This document shows positions 6,706-8,707 of a stretch of DNA of 8,707 nt, piece by piece. A program made the position numbers and the translations under genes. The notes below the pieces were generated by a model, which was not told the origin of the DNA, did no database searches, and saw only the letters and a program-made list of their open reading frames with translations. The DNA is taken from positions 1 through 8,707 of the forward strand of contig JAFUBK010000148.1 of NCBI GenBank assembly GCA_017460245.1, read 5' to 3'. The DNA comes from Bacilli bacterium (GTDB lineage: Bacteria > Bacillota_I > Bacilli_A > RF39 > UBA660). Each line of letters opens with the position of its first letter. Positions within the stretch are counted from its first letter, which is position 1.

Positions 6706-7593
6706 ATGGAAAAAGTATATTTTACAAGAGAAGTTACACCAGAGAATTTGATTAAGATTTATGAGTGTTTAGGTGTTGAACTTAGTGGAAACGTTGGAGT
6801 TAAAGTTTCTACTGGTGAAAGGGGTTCAAGGGGATATCTAAAAGCGGATCTTATTGGACCTTTGGTAAAAAAATTAAATGGAACTATTATAGAATGTAAT
6901 ACGGCTTATCCAGGAGCGCGTAATACGGCAGAAGATCATTTAAAGGTAGCAGAAGAACATGGTTTTACTTCGTTTGCTGATGTTGATATTATGGATGCTG
7001 ATGGAGAGTTTAAAATTCCAGTAAATAATGGTAAACATCTTAAGTATGATATTGTTGGTGAAAACTTAAAAAAATATGATTGTATGCTTAATTTGGCCCA
7101 TGGTAAGGGTCATGCGATGGGTGGTTTTGGAGCAAATCTTAAAAACCAATCTATTGGTGTGGCTTCAAGAAGTGGAAAAGCATATATTCATTCTTGTGGA
7201 CAGACTGATGATGCTGATAAATCTTGGGGTGTTAAGTATGAACAAAAAGATTTTATTGAATCTAGGGCTGAAGCAGCCAAAGCTGTAGCTGATTACTTTA
7301 AGGAAAATAAAAAACCAATTTTATATATCACGGTAATGAATTTCTTGAGTGTGGACTGTGATTGCGATGCTAAACAAACGGATCCAGTTATGAAAGATAT
7401 GGGTATTATTGCGTCATTAGATCCTGTGGCTAATGATCAAGCTTTTATTGATATGATTTGGAATAGTTCTGATGAAGGAGCACATTTATTACAGGAAAGA
7501 ATTGATAGACAAGTTGGACGACATATTACAGAATATGCTGAAGAAATTGGTTTGGGCTTTAGAGAATATGAACTTGTAGATATCGATAAATAG
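6706..7593 (+). CDS. DUF362 domain-containing protein (short form, no ferredoxin domain)
   Basis: This is a 295-residue soluble protein. It matches the DUF362 pattern: an N-terminal Rossmann-like part starting GVKVSTGE, a central segment with AHGKGH (131-136) and NLKNQSIG (from 144) where the family has a K-x-H and GA-x-KN stretch, and a late DCDC (217-220) followed by GIIASLDPVANDQAFIDMI. Many DUF362 proteins carry two [4Fe-4S] ferredoxin clusters; none is present here. The conserved Cys164, Cys218 and Cys220, with His132, His136 and His162, could bind metal, but this is inference. The molecular role of the family is not established, so none is given. I chose the ATG at 6706 because GGAAAGGA (6691-6698) lies seven bases upstream; an in-frame TTG at 6670 lies inside the previous gene. 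The stop overlaps a terminator. Confidence 0.85.
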   Translation: MEKVYFTREVTPENLIKIYECLGVELSGNVGVKVSTGERGSRGYLKADLIGPLVKKLNGTIIECNTAYPGARNTAEDHLKVAEEHGFTSFADVDIMDADGEFKIPVNNGKHLKYDIVGENLKKYDCMLNLAHGKGHAMGGFGANLKNQSIGVASRSGKAYIHSCGQTDDADKSWGVKYEQKDFIESRAEAAKAVADYFKENKKPILYITVMNFLSVDCDCDAKQTDPVMKDMGIIASLDPVANDQAFIDMIWNSSDEGAHLLQERIDRQVGRHITEYAEEIGLGFREYELVDIDK

Positions 7594-7617
7594 AGCTTAT
7601 AAAGCTCTTTTTGTTTT
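7592..7617 (+). terminator. intrinsic terminator after the DUF362 gene
   Basis: AGAGCTT (7592-7598) pairs perfectly with AAGCTCT (7602-7608) around an ATA loop. A T-rich tract, TTTTT-G-TTTT, follows (7608-7617). The hairpin begins within the TAG stop codon, so gene and terminator overlap. It separates the DUF362 unit from the glycosyltransferase promoter, whose -35 box lies in the tail of the T-tract. Confidence 0.85.
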
Positions 7618-7643
7618 ACATAAAAAACTAGAAATGTTATAAT
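7615..7643 (+). promoter_or_regulatory. sigma-A promoter with extended -10, glycosyltransferase gene
   Basis: TTTACA (7615-7620, five of six) and TATAAT (7638-7643, six of six) are 17 bases apart, and TG at 7635-7636 gives an extended -10. The predicted start near 7650 lies after the in-frame ATG at 7645, which rules that codon out as the initiator. The -35 box overlaps the end of the preceding terminator's T-tract. Confidence 0.85.
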
Positions 7644-7665
7644 TATGGTAGAAAGAGATGATGAT

Positions 7666-8661
7666 ATGCCTAAGATAAGTATAATTGTGCCAGTTTATAA
7701 TGAGGAAGAACATTTGAAAACATGTTTAGATACTTTGGTAAATCAATCTTTAGATGATATTGAAATTATTTTAATTGATGATGCTTCAGTTGATAGTTCT
7801 TTTGATATTTTAAAAGAATATGCGGCAAAATATCCACAATTTAAAGTGTATTGTAATATGCAAAATATTGGTCAGGGTGCGACTCGTAATTTTGGAATAA
7901 CTAAGGCAACTGGTGAATATATTGGCTTTTTGGATGCGGATGATGCGGCTTTACCTACTATGTATGAGGCTATGTATAAAGCGGCTTTGGATAATGGCTT
8001 TCCTGATATGGTTGAAGTAGATATTGGTATTAGTGAAAAAGAAATTGAACAAAAAATTAATAATAAGTATACGACAATAGAAAAAGGTAGGGTAATTGAT
8101 TTGGCTAAAAATCCTTTAGAAGTTTATTGGACGAGCCCTTCTTGTTGTAATAAAATTATTCGAAGAGATTTTTTGGGTGATTATCGTTTTCTTGAAAATT
8201 GTGTTTGGGAAGATGTGGCTTTTACTTATTCATTAATGATGAAATCTGATAGTTTTGTTCGAGTTCAGCAAAAACTGTATTTGTATAGGCGTGATATTGA
8301 AAGTGGGGTTTCAGCTAAGGGTTATAGAAGCGATGCCCCTTTAGGTGACATTTTTAGAGTTGCTGACGAAATTGAAAATCAAGCTAAAATAAATGGTAAG
8401 GAAGAAGTGTTTCGCGAGGTGATTCCTTTATTACAGGAGGCGGTTTGTTTTCAAAGATTATCGGAAATTAATAGTTGGGATGTATCAGAGGAGATAAAAA
8501 ATAAAACAATGATAGATTTTTATAATTTAGTTAATGCAAAATATGGATATTATCGTGATTTAGATACGGCATTTCTTTCAGCAAAAGCTAATTTATTTCT
8601 TATCGAAGATGTTGAAAAGATGGCTTCCTCCTCTTTTGACAGTGAGAAAAAAATTAAGTGA
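7666..8661 (+). CDS. family 2 glycosyltransferase (GT-A fold)
   Basis: This 331-residue protein probably transfers a sugar from a nucleotide-sugar donor to an envelope polysaccharide or glycolipid; the acceptor cannot be told. The N-terminus ISIIVPVYNEEEHL (4-17) is the GT2 nucleotide-binding strand and IDDAS (37-41) holds the nucleotide-contact acids. FLDADD (88-93) contains the DxD metal site, and WED (181-183) fits the catalytic acid region. No membrane helix is evident. I chose the ATG at 7666 because GAAAGAG (7651-7657) lies eight bases upstream. The in-frame ATG at 7645 has no ribosome site and lies before the predicted transcription start. The C-terminal part after about residue 220 is not recognised. 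The final codons include a seven-A run (8647-8653), so the natural end could differ if that run slips or is misread. Confidence 0.92.
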   Translation: MPKISIIVPVYNEEEHLKTCLDTLVNQSLDDIEIILIDDASVDSSFDILKEYAAKYPQFKVYCNMQNIGQGATRNFGITKATGEYIGFLDADDAALPTMYEAMYKAALDNGFPDMVEVDIGISEKEIEQKINNKYTTIEKGRVIDLAKNPLEVYWTSPSCCNKIIRRDFLGDYRFLENCVWEDVAFTYSLMMKSDSFVRVQQKLYLYRRDIESGVSAKGYRSDAPLGDIFRVADEIENQAKINGKEEVFREVIPLLQEAVCFQRLSEINSWDVSEEIKNKTMIDFYNLVNAKYGYYRDLDTAFLSAKANLFLIEDVEKMASSSFDSEKKIK

Positions 8662-8707
8662 TATTGAACAGCAGCGGGCGGAGGGATATTGTGGCTTTTT
8701 ATACGCC
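8609..8707 (+). CDS. possible start of the next gene, or shifted tail of the glycosyltransferase
   Basis: The plus-one frame relative to the glycosyltransferase is open through its stop to the window edge. It encodes LSDIEQQRAEGYCGFLYA over the last 54 bases. Possible starts are ATG at 8609 and GTG at 8642; neither has a clear ribosome site. In a different frame, GTG at 8691 follows GGAGGG (8680-8685). The sequence from about 8670 to 8695 is richer in G and C than its surroundings. Too little is in view to assign a family or choose a frame. Confidence 0.3.
   Translation, partial: MLKRWLPPLLTVRKKLSDIEQQRAEGYCGFLYA

Overview
The window is about 8.7 kb of strongly AT-rich chromosomal DNA from a low-GC Gram-positive bacterium. 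Three things point to the Bacilli side of the Firmicutes. The genes sit in an order known from Bacillus (spoVB, comN, secDF, relA, dtd), SecD and SecF are fused in one polypeptide, and ribosome binding sites are of the AAGGAGG type. TGA is used as a stop codon: rel ends in TGA exactly after its conserved ACT domain. The genome therefore uses the standard bacterial code and not the mycoplasma code. A gut-type uncultured member of the Bacilli would fit, but the species cannot be read from this sequence.

Layout. Positions 1-130 hold the start of a minus-strand SpoVB/MurJ-type flippase gene that runs off the left edge. It diverges from a tight plus-strand operon: comN-like regulator (238-516), secDF (516-2789), bifunctional-type rel (2807-4960), dtd (4957-5391) and an AI-2E-family membrane protein (5393-6442). 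Junctions in this operon are 1-base or 4-base overlaps or short gaps, so translation is probably coupled. A consensus sigma-A promoter at 6443-6471 then starts a second unit: a 65-residue single-span membrane protein (6494-6691) and a DUF362-type protein (6706-7593), closed by an intrinsic terminator that overlaps the stop codon. A third promoter (7615-7643) drives a family 2 glycosyltransferase (7666-8661). The last hundred bases hold an unresolved open frame that may be the next gene or a shifted tail. No stretch of more than 300 bases lacks a gene. I saw no tRNA, rRNA, CRISPR array or mobile element.

How the genes work together. The first operon joins envelope export (SecDF), the stringent response (Rel), translation quality control (Dtd) and a membrane transporter family. 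This is conserved housekeeping, not a defence or accessory island. Compared with the Bacillus order, recJ and apt are missing between secDF and rel.

The less ordinary points are these. A terminator-like hairpin with a T-tract lies inside the AI-2E coding sequence. The catalytic Glu-Asp pair of the Rel hydrolase domain is replaced. A 30-bp inverted repeat covers the start codon and -10 box of the spoVB-like gene, which appears to lack a leader. An uncharacterised small membrane protein paired with a DUF362 protein has the best promoter in the window. I found no clear evidence for a wholly new multi-gene system.
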